A stretch of 64,000 nt of DNA from Brienomyrus brachyistius (GCF_023856365.1 NW_026042768.1:36748-100747), one strand, 5' to 3'; positions 1 through 11,567 are shown, counted from the stretch's first letter. Numbers and translations: made by a program. Notes: a model not told the origin generated them from the letters alone.

Positions 1-450
1 AGCCCCATATATATTAGTAGGCTGAATACAAGAGCAGCTGACCTGAGAAATAAGAAATAAGCTAAGCTGGACCAAGAATGCGTGAAGTACCCTCAGAAGG
101 TCTACTAGAAGATGTACGTAGAAGACTACTACAGATCAGCTGATCTACACCACAGCAACAGTGATCCTGGAGCCGGACCGTCTTTGAAGACTCCGTAAAT
201 CTCCGTATAATAATATATATCTACGGGAACGAGAAAGGACGTTTTTGTGTATCATGGACAGTAAGAGGGGGCAGGCAAGGAGAGAATTTCTCTCTTTGGG
301 GATCAATAGAGTGTTGTTATTATAACGTCTAAAAAGTATGATGGTCTGTCGATAAATCAATAAGAAAATAAATGAAGTCGTTTTCGCGAACACGCCGAAT
401 TATAACTATAATTTCGTTCTCCATTTACATGCCCGTAGTGTCTTTAACCG
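1..450. other. No recognisable gene or repeat
   Basis: AT-rich single-copy-looking sequence. A minus-strand open frame at 145-393 has no recognisable domain and biased composition, so I do not call it. Nothing else stands out. Confidence 0.4.
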
Positions 451-938
451 GCTGCACAAACTGGATCCGCCTCCATTACGACACAACTTTGCCCTTATTG
501 GCTTAAGAATTTAGTCACATACATGACGTATATCTGCTATTTCTCCCGAGAAGCAGGTAAAGCAGTGGTAACTGCTTTGTAGTTAATTTACCTGGTAAAA
601 TTAAGTTTAAATAAATGATATAAATACTGTAATAGTACTCGTGAGCTTTGTTTATTTGTTATTAGTTATTGTAATGTTGCGCTGCTTTATTTGTTTAATC
701 GTCTAGTCTGTGGAGACATTCAAGTTAATCAAATAAGAATTGCACTGTACACTGTACATGACCATAAAAACTTTGTATCCTTGAAATAAATGTTTTTGAT
801 CTTTTCCTTGGCAGTTATCTTTTTACACAGGGCCTCTATGTACACGATAGTTTTTTTTTTCACGACTAACAGTATGGATCAGGAGTTGGTTATTGTAAAA
901 GAAGTAATGTGCATGCAGGTGATATTTGTATAGATTTA
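451..938 (+). repeat. Dispersed repeat, copy 1 (hAT-associated)
   Basis: This block is nearly identical to 27727-28211, in the same orientation. Both start near ctgcaca..ctggatccgcc and run to a shared end around gtgatatttgtatagattta. The second copy sits downstream of a BED zinc-finger remnant, so the block is probably the 3' part of a degenerate hAT-family element; that assignment is inference. No open frame of note lies inside. Confidence 0.65.
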
Positions 939-1007
939 TCCACACCCTTGTAGCAGTGCTGCCATTGCAGTCAGATCTCGCAAACTAGGAGTATTAGTTG
1001 TCTTTAT

Positions 1008-1700
1008 TTCTCTTTATTTCTTGACGCCAACCCTCTCCATTAATCCGGGCTTGGGACTGGCACCTACCTGAGCTGGCTTGCTCCCTTAAGTGGCTGGGTT
1101 AGGCTAAACTATATATATATATTTACCAAGACTACAATAAAACATCTCGAAATGTGTAGTCTAGCAAAACGCAGTTTAAAGAAGGTAGCCTACCTGGCGA
1201 AATTGCAAACAAATTAAGGGCGTTAGGCAGCCTTTAGATCCTACCCATCATGCACTGCAGTTTTTTGCTAATTCCTCAAATGGAAAACTGTCCATCCATC
1301 CATCCATTTTCCAAACCGCTTATCCTACTGGATCGCGGGGGGTCTGGAGCCTATCCCGGAAGCAATGGGCACGAGACAGGGAACAACTCAGGATGGCGGG
1401 CCAGCCCATCGCAGGGCACACTCACACACTATTCACTCACGCATACACTCCTATGGGCAATTTAGCAACTCCAATTAGCCTCAGCATGTTTTTGGACTGT
1501 GGGGGAAACCAGAGTACCCGGAGGAAACCCCACGATGACATGGGTAGAACATGCAAACTCCACACACATGTGACCCAGGTGGAGACTCGAACCCGGGCCC
1601 TAGAGGTGTGAGGCAACAGTGCTAACCACTGCACCACCATGCTGCCCCCTAAATGGAAAACCATTAAATACAAAAGGAAAACAAAAGTGCTGTAAGACTG
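1008..1700 (+). repeat. Dispersed repeat, copy 1, interrupted by a SINE
   Basis: The sequence at 1008-1288 plus 1651-1690 matches the reverse complement of 13565-14022. Shared landmarks are ttgacgccaaccctctcc at one end and gatggaaaaccattaa at the other. The SINE at 1289-1650 splits this copy, while the second copy is uninterrupted, so the SINE came later. The element family is not recognised. Confidence 0.7.
1289..1650 (-). mobile_element. tRNA-derived V-SINE-like element, full length
   Basis: Read on the minus strand it starts with a tRNA-like head (ggcatggtggtgcagtgg-type A box and the B box gggttcgagtc), then the central motif ggagtttgcatgttct found in DANA/V-type fish SINEs, and ends in a (ggat)n tail at the low-coordinate side. 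It is flanked by the 11-bp target-site duplication aaatggaaaac at 1278-1288 and 1651-1661. Open frames here are by-products of the SINE. Confidence 0.9.
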
Positions 1701-2446
1701 TATACTTATGTGTATGTTAGTAAAGGCTGTAGCTGACACAACGGACCCCACTAATTAGAAAGGGGTAATTGTACACATGTGGCATCCAGTATGTTCTTCT
1801 ATAACAGTTTTTAAAAAAAAAAAAAAACTCACATTACACAAATTGGCACTATCAAAACGAGGATTATGGGGAAAATGGGGACTGTGATGGAGATTACATA
1901 CACGTAGGCATGGTATTTAGTTTTTTTTAATCTGGTCACCTTCCAGAGTAATTGTAAACTAAAACCATCTTCACCCTATTTGATTCTTTATAAATGGACA
2001 ATCAGTCGTGCAGTAAATGGGGGTATAGAGAGACACAGAGCTTGTCTAACAAGAAACCCTGGGAAGCTAACATTAATAGGGTGGGTATGGATAGCAAAAC
2101 CATTGATACAGATTACAGATTTATATCTCACCTGAACCCTGGCGGGCTCCGTGCCAATAGGGGTTGGGATTAGGGTTAGTTAACTTAAGTAGTAATATTG
2201 ATGTGTATATTCTCCTATTCTCCAGTCAGTGAATCGTGAAACGTAATGTTAATATGTTTCTATACCTATATGTTCTGCTTAAAAACCCATAAAGGCAAGC
2301 ACAGTGTTTAGACATTCTGTTACTTAGACTAGTAAACACTAAGATCCTTCAGCTTTCAATTAACCTGACACAACAGTCTAAACAACAAATGTGTGCCATG
2401 TCATTTGTCATCTTTACATCTTGTATCCTTTATATGGTAATTGGAT
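1701..2446. other. No supported feature
   Basis: AT-rich intergenic sequence with short homopolymers. I see no coding, RNA or repeat signal I can support. Confidence 0.35.
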
Positions 2447-2659
2447 TTTCAAGGTGGAATTGCAGGTCGATCATTTTAAGGATCTAGATGTAAACCTCCC
2501 TGGTGTTGCTTTAATATTTTTTTTGCACAATTTGCTTCACACACTTCCTCCAGCAGAGAAGCTTACAATACTACACCCCACCAAATGACTGGATGATGCC
2601 TTTTTATTTAAGGTCTGGCTGTGAGCCTCGATTACCGATACACTATCTTCAGGCTCCTG

Positions 2660-3280
2660 CCGGGATCAGTCAGTATGGTGGACCTTTGGAGGAATGGGTA
2701 CAAAACCATCAGGAAAGTTTGCAGGTGCTTCAAGAGTATGTGAAGGCTTAGTTGGAGGAACAAGCCACACCACGAAATCGGAAACACAATGAGTTGGTTA
2801 ATGATTAGGGGTTTGATGAAGGTCAGCTGGTGTGTTTGCGGAACCATGTTCGAGGTAAAATACAGGATCATTGGGATGCCTGTTTGTATATGGTAGTTCG
2901 GTGTCCCCAAGATCAGGGTGCAGTTTACTCTGCAACTCCAATGGAGGGGGACGGGGTTGTCCGTCAAGTTCACCGAACAGAGTTGCGTCCAGTACCACAG
3001 GGGGTTGTTATGTCAGGGGAAGATGTTCTGGTAATGTCTCCTGAGTCTGGGTTGCCCACAGGGGCAACAGAAATGGAATCGGATGAGGACTCTGTGGTTT
3101 TACGGGGACAGGGCTGGTGGGAGGGGTCGCAATAGAGCATCCACAAGTAGGCCTCGTATAATGGAGGAGGTTATGTCCCCCCCGAGGTGTAGAGACCAGT
3201 TAAACGTTCGGTGAGGTCCACCACTGGTCATCATACCAACCCTTATAAGTTACCACGGTCAGTGAATGATCGTTCGGTTG
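2660..3280 (+). pseudogene. Ty3/gypsy-type pol C-terminus (integrase tail), degenerate
   Basis: The plus-strand translation shows the end of a retrotransposon integrase. An EEWVQNHQESLQ-type helix comes first, then the GPY/F-like region with LVCLRNHVRGK, the pattern VYSATPMEGDG and the conserved VHRTELRPVP near 2970-2995. A later HHTNPYKLP tail (about 3232-3255) is typical of the gypsy pol C-terminus. In-frame stops, for example near 2748 and 2807, break the frame, and no RT, protease or LTR can be found next to it. The family assignment rests on these motifs and element decay is directly visible. No host function is implied. Confidence 0.7.
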
Positions 3281-3583
3281 GGGAGGAAGACCAGTGGTTT
3301 GGGGATAGAATTCTTAGCTGTGATCGTTGGGTCATCAATTTCATTTTGGGGGATGGATTGTAGCCAGGCAATTATAGGCAGGTATAGGAACTGCAGTTCG
3401 GACTGGAGGCATAGCCGGGGCGAGATGGCTGTGCATGTTCCGATGGTAGGGCATATTGGCAAAGGAGCAGGCACGGGAAAGACAGGCAGGGTCCTGATAG
3501 ATTTGGTGGAGCATCGGCGGGCATATTGAATTTGCAGTGTAGCAGCCTTTCTGTTTGCTTGTTTCAGGGGTGAACAATCTTAT

Positions 3584-3725
3584 CCGCAAAGGGCCGGTGT
3601 GTATGCAGGTTTTCGCTGCAACTCCCTAATTAGATTTCTAATTAGAGGACTGATTAGCTGAAGAGTCCTCATACCTGGTTTTGAAGAGCTGACCTAAAGG
3701 TTACCCCAAAAACCTGTTTTTTTTT
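3584..3725. mobile_element. Possible short MITE-like repeat
   Basis: The stretch gggccggtgtgtatgcaggt, with a run of attag motifs and a terminal aaaaacctg, resembles widespread short non-autonomous DNA repeats in fish. No target-site duplication could be confirmed, so this is a low-confidence call. Confidence 0.25.
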
Positions 3726-4311
3726 TGTTTGAATGGGGCAGTGAGTCATGGGGTAAACTACTGTTCTTTAGGGGTTTTCAAGGTGGAATTACGGGTCGAT
3801 AATTTTAAGGATCAGGTTGTAAACCTCCCTGGTGTTGCTTTAATATGTTTTATCTGAGGTTGTATCGTGTATTATCAAGCCAGCCGGCTTAGTGGCCTCG
3901 GGAGCGGGGTTTAGTGGGAGCAGCTGGCTAGTTTTATTTTCTTTTTTGTTTGTGTCTTTTTCTTTGTTGTATGTATATTTTGGGTTCATTATTAGGCAGG
4001 CTGGGCCTTTTGGCACCTGTAGTCTGGGTGCTGGATTGCCCATAGGGGTCTTTTTTATTGCTGTGATTTGCTGTGTCATTCACTAGTGTGATTTGTGCTG
4101 GATGTGTTTTTAAGGTTGTGCTGTGGCGTGTACCTGAGCAAACTTTGGGCAACCTGTTCTCTTGTTGGCTTTATTGACAAAGGGTGGATTAGTCTAATTA
4201 CGGCCTGCTACAAATAGCTGCATATAACGTATAAAAAAAATCACCTTATGGGTGCTCCGTAGGGTAGCAAGATCTTGAGTTTTTTTTACAGTACTCGGGT
4301 ACGTTTTAAAA

Positions 4312-4440
4312 TTTTCGACCAATCAGCAAACATTATTCTGACAGCATAGCTGGGAAACCAATGAAAAGTGAGTGCAACGTTCTAGAACTTGACTTCGGGT
4401 TGACGCTCCCTATAAAAGAGCTGGGTACTGCTTCAAGGCG
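4312..4440 (+). promoter_or_regulatory. Candidate RNA polymerase II promoter (CCAAT, HSE-like, TATA)
   Basis: Two CCAAT boxes (gaccaatcag near 4318, aaaccaatga near 4356) are followed by the palindrome gttctagaac (near 4379), whose core TTCnnGAA matches a heat-shock element. A strong TATA box, ccctataaaagag, lies near 4410. Spacing to an ATG at 4510 allows a 5' leader of about 70 bases. The motifs are visible, but activity and heat-shock control are inference. It could also be the promoter of a decayed LTR. Confidence 0.45.
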
Positions 4441-4509
4441 TTCAGTTGGCGCTACCTCCTGATAGAGTAGCACTGTACGGCTCTTGTTCCGTAAAACAAC
4501 ATCAAAAGG

Positions 4510-4798
4510 ATGAAAAAAAAAACAATATTTAAAGAAGACGAAAAAAATCAATTTTTAAAGAAGACGAAAAAAACATCGTCTAAAAAAATAAGCCAAAAAA
4601 ATAATATCCGAAGAAGGAAAAACATGCAAAGTAAAAAAAAACAAACAAAAATAAAAAACAATATCCAAAGAAGAAGGAAAAAAACATCCAAAGGGAGAAA
4701 AGAAGAACTGAAGGGCCAACGAGGTAGGAGGAAATACAAATTTCGTTTCAGCACCGTTGGAGTGCCAAGCCGTGAAAAGCATTTGGCCAGAAGACAAG
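4510..4798 (+). CDS. Candidate first exon, lysine/arginine-rich protein
   Basis: A frame opens at ATG 4510, about 100 bases after the TATA box, and runs to a strong splice donor (acaag|gtaagt) at 4798/4799. The first ~75 residues are extremely basic, with repeated KEDEK, KKTKK and RRRKK motifs built from imperfect repeats of aaagaagacgaaaaaa. The exon then becomes more ordinary (FRFSTVGVPSREKHLARRQ). I do not recognise the protein. The promoter, start and donor line up, which favours a real exon. Against it, the A-rich repeat makes an open frame cheap, and no second exon could be identified before the repeats at 5565. Confidence 0.3.
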
Positions 4799-5564
4799 GT
4801 AAGTGTTGTATCTGTTATTTTAAAACAGCGCTTTTCAAAATGCTGCTTTATAATCGTTTGAGATCGTTAGCCAGTGTGACAGCTGAAGGCTTTTTGAGTT
4901 TACCAACATAAAGTTTTATTTCTGTATTAGGACATTGTCAGGAACAATGATGTGTTCATCGCTATGATGTGGTCAAAAAGCGATGCATTGAATCTTAGAA
5001 ACATTTGTGATTTTTCAAACGATGCTTTTCCTTTTATTTAATCAGTAAAATTTCCATCGGTTTTATATAGTGCCCCTTGAAATATGTCTTTAGCTCATTT
5101 TCCGGGCATTTTACTAGAATGCATCCTGAGAAATACACAAGCTCTGCTGCATTTCCGTGCCTCGATGTTTAGTGCCGAGTATAATTGTTGCAGTTGCCTT
5201 TTATATATTCCATGAGACCTGTTGGTACCAAGAGAAGTGTGAGACTGTCAGGGTGAATTTATCATACAATCGCACGCATAAATACCTGAGGGTTGCCAGT
5301 CCTTTTGCGTTGTTACAGGAGGACTAGAGCTGACGAGTGTGTTTCTACACACTATCAAGGGCATTGTAGTACAGTTTTCTCAGGTGGGAGAATGCTGCCG
5401 ATCTCCTATTTGACAATACAGCCCTTGATATATTAGAATATTACAGAACTAGAAGCCTTTTGCAAGGAAGAATGTGAGAAAATCCCAAGTACAAGAACTG
5501 AAAGCCTTTCAGCTGGCTATAAGAAGCGCTTGTAAGCTGTGATATCTGGCAGAGGAGGTGTTAC
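4799..5564. other. Non-coding, possible intron
   Basis: Starts with the donor noted for the preceding exon candidate. No clear acceptor and coding continuation, and no certain snoRNA, was found. Confidence 0.3.
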
Positions 5565-5795
5565 TAAGTACTGATTACGTAGGGTGCCCAAACTTTTGCA
5601 GAGTGCCATAATAATGTTTTTATTTTGTAATTTTGTTCAATTTATGGCATAAAAAGTAACTATTCATCAATGTTTGCTGAAAATATTGTGTATTTTTCCC
5701 CCAGTTCCTAAAGAGACTGTATTAACTGATATTGTTGCTTTTGTAATTGAAAAGATGTTATTTGTCAAGGGGTGCCAAACCTTTGCATAAGACTG
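5565..5795. repeat. Unclassified dispersed repeat fragment
   Basis: It carries two similar direct motifs, gggtgcccaaacttttgca (5581) and gggtgccaaacctttgca (5769), of a type seen at ends of vertebrate interspersed repeats. The family is not determined. Confidence 0.35.
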
Positions 5796-5799
5796 TACA

Positions 5800-5925
5800 C
5801 AGTGTGTGTATGTGTTTATGTGAGTGTGTGTCTGTGTGTGTGTGTGTATATATATATGTGTGTGTGTGTGTATATATTTCTGTATATGCATGTGTATATA
5901 TATATTTATATATAGTTCACACACA
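5800..5925. repeat. (TG)n/(TA)n microsatellite
   Basis: Mixed TG and TA dinucleotide runs immediately before the tandem array. Confidence 0.85.
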
Positions 5926-5994
5926 TTCAAACTTATTTGAATACACATTCAAAATTATTTTTATTATTATTATTTTCGTTTTTTTTTTTTTTTT

Positions 5995-6859
5995 GTGTTT
6001 TAAAATTTTTTATTTTTGCAATGGAAATAAAAATAAAGCAGTCCTCCGTAGAGGAGGGGTGGTGGAGGGAATATATATATATATATACATATATATAAAA
6101 TAATTGTCACACAACTGGGGTGACATGCCTATCCTGCTCACCCAATTTTAGTGCACTTTAGTTATGCATAATGACCTTCTAGTCTCGATACACCCATATA
6201 TATATATGTATATATATATAGTTTTTTTTGTTTTTTTTTGCAATAGACAATAAAAATAACGCAGTTCTCCATAAAGGAGGGATGGTGGATGGAATATATA
6301 TATACATATATATAAAATAATTGTCACACAACTTGGGTGACATGCCTTGCCTGCTCACCCAATTTTAGTGCAACTTAGTTATCCATAATGACCAACTAGT
6401 CTCGATACACCCATATATATATATATATATGTACATATATATATAGTTTTTTTATTAGCAATAGAAAAGAAAAATAACGCAGTTCTCCGTAAAGGAGGGA
6501 TGGTGGATGGAATATATATATATATATATATACAATTATATAAAATAATTGTCACACAACCTGGGTGACATGCCTTGCCTGCTCACCCAATTTTAGTGCA
6601 CTTTAGTTATCCATAATGACCATCTAGTCTCGATACACCCATGAATATATATGTATATATATATATATAGTTTTTCTGTTTTTTTTTTGCAATAGACAAT
6701 AAAAATAACGCAGTTCTCCGTAAAGGAGGGATGGTGGATGGAATATGTATATGCATATATATAAAATAATTGTCACACAACCTGGGTGACATGCCTTGCC
6801 TGCTCACCCAATTTTAGTGCACCTTAGTTATCCATACTGACCATCTAGTCTCGACACAC

Positions 6860-6914
<55 letters not shown>

Positions 6915-7216
6915 GATATTTTTTCTTTTTCTTGTGTTTTTTTTTCGCAATGGATATTAAAAATAAAGCAGTCCTCCGTAAAGGAGGGGTGGTGGAGGGA
7001 ATATATATATACATATATATATAAAATAATTGTCACACAACCTGGGTGACATGCCTTGCCTGCTCACCCAATTTTAGTGCAACTTAGTTATCCATAATGA
7101 CCAACTAGTCTCGATACACCCATATATATATATATATATGTACATATATATAGTTTTTTTATTAGCAATAGAAAAGAAAAATAACGCAGTTCTCCGTAAA
7201 GGAGGGATGGTGGATG

Positions 7217-7278
<62 letters not shown>

Positions 7279-7381
7279 TTATATAAAATAATTGTCACAC
7301 AACCTGGGTGACATGCCTTGCCTGCTCACCCAATTTTAGTGCACTTTAGTTATCCATACTGATCATCTAGTCTCGACACAC

Positions 7382-7446
<65 letters not shown>

Positions 7447-7884
7447 GATATTTTTTCTTTTTCTTGTGTTTTTTTTCCGCAATGGATATTAAAAATAAAG
7501 CAGTCCTCCGTAAAGGAGGGGTGGTGGAGGGAATATATATATACATATATATATAAAATAATTGTCACACAACCTGGGTGACATGCCTTGCCTGCTCACC
7601 CAATTTTAGTGCAACTTAGTTATCCATAATGACCAACTAGTCTCGATACACCCATATATATATATATATATGTACATATATATAGTTTTTTTATTAGCAA
7701 TAGAAAAGAAAAATAACGCAGTTCTCCGTAAAGGAGGGATGGTGGATGGAATATATATATATATATATACATTTATATAAAATAATTGTCACACAACCTG
7801 GGTGACATGCCTTGCCTGCTCACCCAATTTTAGTGCACTTTAGTTATCCATAATGACCATCTAGTCTCGATACACCCATGAATA

Positions 7885-7969
<85 letters not shown>

Positions 7970-8156
7970 TTTCTGTTTTTTTTTTGCAATAGACAATAAA
8001 AATAACGCAGTTCTCCATAAAGGAGGGATGGTGGATGGAATATGTATATGCATATATATAAAATAATTGTCACACAACCTGGGTGACATGCCTTGCCTGC
8101 TCACCCAATTTTAGTGCACCTCAGTTATCCATACTGACCATCTAGTCTCGACACAC

Positions 8157-8223
<67 letters not shown>

Positions 8224-9122
8224 GATATTTTTTCTTTTTCTTGTGTTTTTTTTTCGCAATGGATATTAAAAATAAAGCAGTCCTCCGTAAAGGAGGGGTG
8301 GTGGAGGGAATATATATATACATTTATATAAAATAATTGTCACACAACTGGGGTGACATGCCTTGCCTGCTCACCCAATTTTAGTGCACCTTAGTTATCC
8401 ATAATGACCAACTAGTCTCGATACACCCATAAATATATATGTGTATATATATATATATATATAGTTTTTTTGTGTTTTTTTTTGCAAATAGACAATAAAA
8501 ATAACGCAGTTCTCCATAAAGGAGGGATAGTGGATGGAATATATATATACATATATATAAAATAATTGTCACACAACCTGGGTGACATGCCTTGCCTGCT
8601 CACCCAATTTTAGTGCACCTTAGTTATCCATACTGACCATCTAGTCTCGATACACCCATATATATATATATATATATATATGTACATATATATAGTTTTT
8701 TTATTAGCAATAGAAAAGAAAAATAACGCAGTTCTCCGTAAAGGAGGGATGGTGGATGGAATATATACATACATATATATAAAATAATTGTCACACAACC
8801 TGGGTGACATGCCTTGCCTGCTCACCCAATTTTAGTGCAACTTAGTTATCCATAATGACCAACTAGTCTCGATACACCCATAAATATATATGTATATATA
8901 ATATATATATATAGTTTTTTTATTTTTTTCGTAATGGACAATAAAAATAACGCAGTTCTCCGTAAAGGAGGGATGGTGGATGGAATATATATATACATAT
9001 ATACATTTATATAAAATAATTGTCACACAACCTGGGTGACATGCCTTGCCTGCTCACCCAGTTTTAGTGCACCTTAGTTATCCATACTGACCATCTAGTC
9101 TCGATACACCCATAAATATATA
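5995..9122. repeat. Tandem array, 13 units of about 217-281 bp with (TA)n spacers
   Basis: The motif ttgtcacacaac recurs at about 6104, 6321, 6549, 6770, 7030, 7292, 7562, 7786, 8067, 8337, 8566, 8788 and 9020. Each unit has gggtgacatgccttgcctgc, a tatccata..gacca block, tctcgayacaccc, a (TA)n tract of very variable length, a T-rich tract and a ctccgtaaaggaggg block. Two hairpin-capable pairs recur, GGGTGA..TCACCC and CCTCC..GGAGG. Unit subtypes differ in the A-rich part (gcaatggatatt, gcaatagacaat or gcaatagaaaag) and alternate irregularly, showing unequal exchange. All tyrosine/isoleucine-rich open frames here are translations of (TA)n. Confidence 0.92.
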
Positions 9123-10291
9123 TACTGAACAAAAATATAAACGCAACACTCTTGTTTCTGCTCCCATTTTTCATGAGATGGACTTAAAGACCTACAATTC
9201 ATTCCAGATACACAATATTACCATTTCTCTCAAACATTTCTCACAAATCAGTCTAAATGTGTGATAGTGAGCACTTCTGCTTTGCTGAGATAATCCATCC
9301 CACCTCACAGGTGTGCCACATCAAGATGCTGATCTGACATCATGGGTAGTGCACAGGTGTACCTTATACTGCCCACAATAAAAGGCCACCCTGGAATGTG
9401 CAGTTTTTTGCTTTATTGGGGGTCTGGGGACTCAGAACCGGTCAGTATCTGGTGCCACCATTTGCCTCATACAATGCAACACATCTTCTTCGCATAGAGT
9501 TTATCAGATTGTCAATTGTGGCCTGTGGAATGTTGGTCCCACTCCTCTTCAATGGCTGTGCGAAGTTGTTGGATATTAGTGGGAACTGGTACACGCTGTC
9601 GTATACGCCGGTCAAGCACATCCCAAACATGCTCAACGGGTGACATGTCCGGTGAGTATGCTGGCCATGCAAGAACTGGGACATTTTCAGCTTCCAAGAA
9701 CTGTGTACAGATCCTTGCAACATGGGGCCGTGCATCATCTGTCTGAGTGGCTGGTCTCAGACGATCTTGGAGGTGAACCTGCTGGATGTGGAGGTCCTGG
9801 GCTGGTGTGGTTACACGTGGTCTGCGGTTGTGAGGCCGGTTGGATGTACTGCCATATTCTCTGAAACGCCTTTGGAGACGGCTTATGGTTGAGAAATGAA
9901 CATTCAATGCACGAGCAACAGATCTGGTTGACATTCCTGCTGTCAGCATGCCAATTGCACGCTCCCTCAATGCTTGTGGCATCTGTGGCATTTTGCTGTG
10001 AGACAAAACTGCACATTCCAGGGTGGCCTTTTATTGTGGGCAGTATAAGGTACACCTGTGCACTACCCATGATGTCAGATCAGCATCTTGATGTGGCACA
10101 CCTGTGAGGTGGGATGGATTATCTCAGCAAAGCAGAAGTGCTCACTATCACACATTTAGACTGATTTGTGAGAAATGTTTGAGAGAAATGGTAATATTGT
10201 GTATCTGGAATGAATTGTAGATCTTTAAGTCCATCTCATGAAAAATGGGAGCAAAAACAAAAGTGTTGCGTTTATATTTTTGTTCAGTGTA
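9123..10291 (-). mobile_element. Tc1/mariner-like element with ~280-bp inverted repeats
   Basis: The left end (ctgaacaaaaatataaacgc) and right end (gcgtttatatttttgttcag) are inverted copies. The terminal repeats run about 9125-9407 and 10007-10289 with few differences. TA dinucleotides flank both sides, as expected for TA-target insertion. The element sits inside the (TA)n spacer of one unit of the tandem array. Between the repeats is a shortened transposase gene on the minus strand. It is therefore likely non-autonomous. Confidence 0.92.
9512..10006 (-). pseudogene. Tc1-like transposase, internally deleted but in frame
   Basis: The frame (164 codons) starts with the paired-like helix-turn-helix N-terminus (ALRERAIGMLTAGMSTRSVA, LNVHFSTISRLQRRFREYG) and the GRPR-like stretch NRRPRVTTPAQD. 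It then jumps directly to the second half of the catalytic domain (DDARPHVAR, WPAYSPDMSPVEHVWDVLDR). The middle of the DDE region, including the first catalytic Asp, is missing: about 100 residues relative to full Tc1-type transposases. The reading frame is kept across the deletion near 9742. The DNA-binding domain looks intact and catalysis should be lost. The ORF ends before the usual C-terminus. Confidence 0.85.
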
Positions 10292-10315
10292 TGTATATGT
10301 ATACATATAGTTTTT

Positions 10316-10545
10316 TTTGTGTTTGTGAAAACGGGTCTTTAATTGGGGAAACGGAGCGGGTAGAGCAGGACGGAACGCAGGCATTGACAAACTACAATGA
10401 CGGACAGGGCAAACAGGTAAGACCAGGACTTAAAATAGGTCATGACTAATCAAAGTAATCGGGCAAAGCAGGAGACGATCAGGGAAGCACACGTGGGTAA
10501 TCAGGGGGCGTGGCACACACGAGGAGCGGACAAGCCGGGCATATA
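10316..10545 (-). mobile_element. Partial LTR of the same family as 50564-50841
   Basis: It contains acacgtgggtaatcaggggg and cgtggcacacacgaggagcg, shared with LTR copies at 31905, 50564 and (inverted) 59804. Both ends are truncated: the 5' TGTCATGCCCGG end (minus strand) is cut at ..atgcccgg and the 3' GTGACA end is missing. It begins directly at array-like sequence (tatagttttttttgtg). Confidence 0.7.
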
Positions 10546-11565
10546 TGTATATCTATATAAAACCTCATTAATGAGGGACAGGGAACAGAACGGACAGACA
10601 GAACTGGCACAGGGGAAGGAGCCAGGACAAGACTTGACATAAGACAGGAAAGGCAGAGAAACAGATCAGAAAGGGGGACACGGAGGGAACAGGCAGGACA
10701 AAAGGACCGGGAGTGAACGAAGGGAACATCGGGGGAAAGAGGAGCAGAAGCCAGAGGGACGAGGGACAAAGAGAGGAGGGACAGAGACAGGAGGAACAAA
10801 GCGAGGGGGAGCAGAGGCAGGAGGGACAAAGACGGGAGGCCAGGGAGAGAAGGAGGGGGGAACCAAGAGGAGCCCGAGGGAGACCCAGCGGGCGACGGGA
10901 GGCAGCCGGAAGGGCTGCAGGCGGCCGGGAGGCCGGAGCCGGAGGGGCCGAGGAGACGGGGTGAGGGACAGACGCAGGGACGAAGGAGGGAGTCGGAGGG
11001 GAGACCAGGGAAGGGGACGAAGGAGCTGGAAGGGACCCTGGCGAGGGCAAGGAGAGAGGGGGAGCCGCAGCAGACGGCGACGTCCTCCGACACGCCAGAG
11101 CGGGAGGACCAGCAGGCGAATGAGGAGCCGCCGTCGGGGGGCCCGCAGGCAACCGATAAGACGCCGGAGGAGGGACCGAGGCAGGGCGACGAGGCCGCGG
11201 AGGGGGACCCGCAGACGACAGCCGACCCGGAGGGCCAGGACCCGCAGGTGCCGACCAAGCCCTAGCGCCGGCGAGGGAGGGCGAGCCAGGGGGCTGGGCG
11301 GGTGGGACCCCAGCCGTGCGTCCTGTGTCCTCTCCCCTTATGGGACACAGACATAAGGACCTGCGGCCGGGGTCGGGCTCGTCGGGGTGAGGGTACCAGA
11401 GTCACAGGGGGAGAAGGGACTGGAGTGGGGCCAGGGACTGGAGCTGCAGGCTGCAGAGGGGGGCGCCTGCCCGGGAGCTGCAGGCAGGGAAAGCGCCTCG
11501 GACGTGGGCGCGGTAGCTGCAGGCAGCGGAGACGGCTGCTCGGGCTCTGGGGCCGCAGGGGGCAC
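10546..11565 (-). mobile_element. Low-complexity, GC-rich internal part of an LTR retroelement
   Basis: Purine-rich on the plus strand. Minus-strand frames (for example 10479-11258) are serine/proline/leucine-rich and end in the peptide CATPPDYPRVLP inside the LTR. The same ending occurs at 32104-32424, also after a proline-rich frame. The part 11420-11560 (ggagacggctgctcgggctc, ggggccgcagggggca) matches 32220-32400. The shared order suggests a proline-rich coding end joined to a 3' LTR of one retroelement family. The protein itself is low complexity, so no function can be assigned. Confidence 0.5.
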
Positions 11566-11567
11566 TT

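Larger units (their letters stand above)
2447..3855 (+). repeat. Pair of ~80-bp direct repeats flanking a gypsy remnant
   Basis: The segments 2447-2528 and 3774-3855 share ttttcaaggtggaatt, aattttaaggatc and aaacctccctggtgttgctt. They bracket the integrase remnant at 2660-3280. They could be ends of decayed LTRs or a duplicated internal piece; no clear TG..CA termini are visible. Confidence 0.5.

Noticed and set aside
1437..1751. Open frames in both strands over 1250-1751
   Set aside because: They are contained in, or overlap, the SINE at 1289-1650; the same peptides recur at 54661-54966 and 57797-58182.
4930..5560. Possible box C/D or H/ACA snoRNA in the candidate intron
   Set aside because: Some C-box-like (atgatgt) and ACA-like motifs occur, but no complete box pair with terminal stem was found.
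6607..9026. Many minus-strand open frames of Tyr/Ile runs
   Set aside because: They are translations of (TA)n tracts in the tandem array and shift with repeat length.
10479..11258. 259-codon Ser/Pro/Leu-rich minus-strand frame as a host gene
   Set aside because: Low complexity, overlapping open frames in several registers, and it ends in an LTR; it is treated as retroelement sequence.
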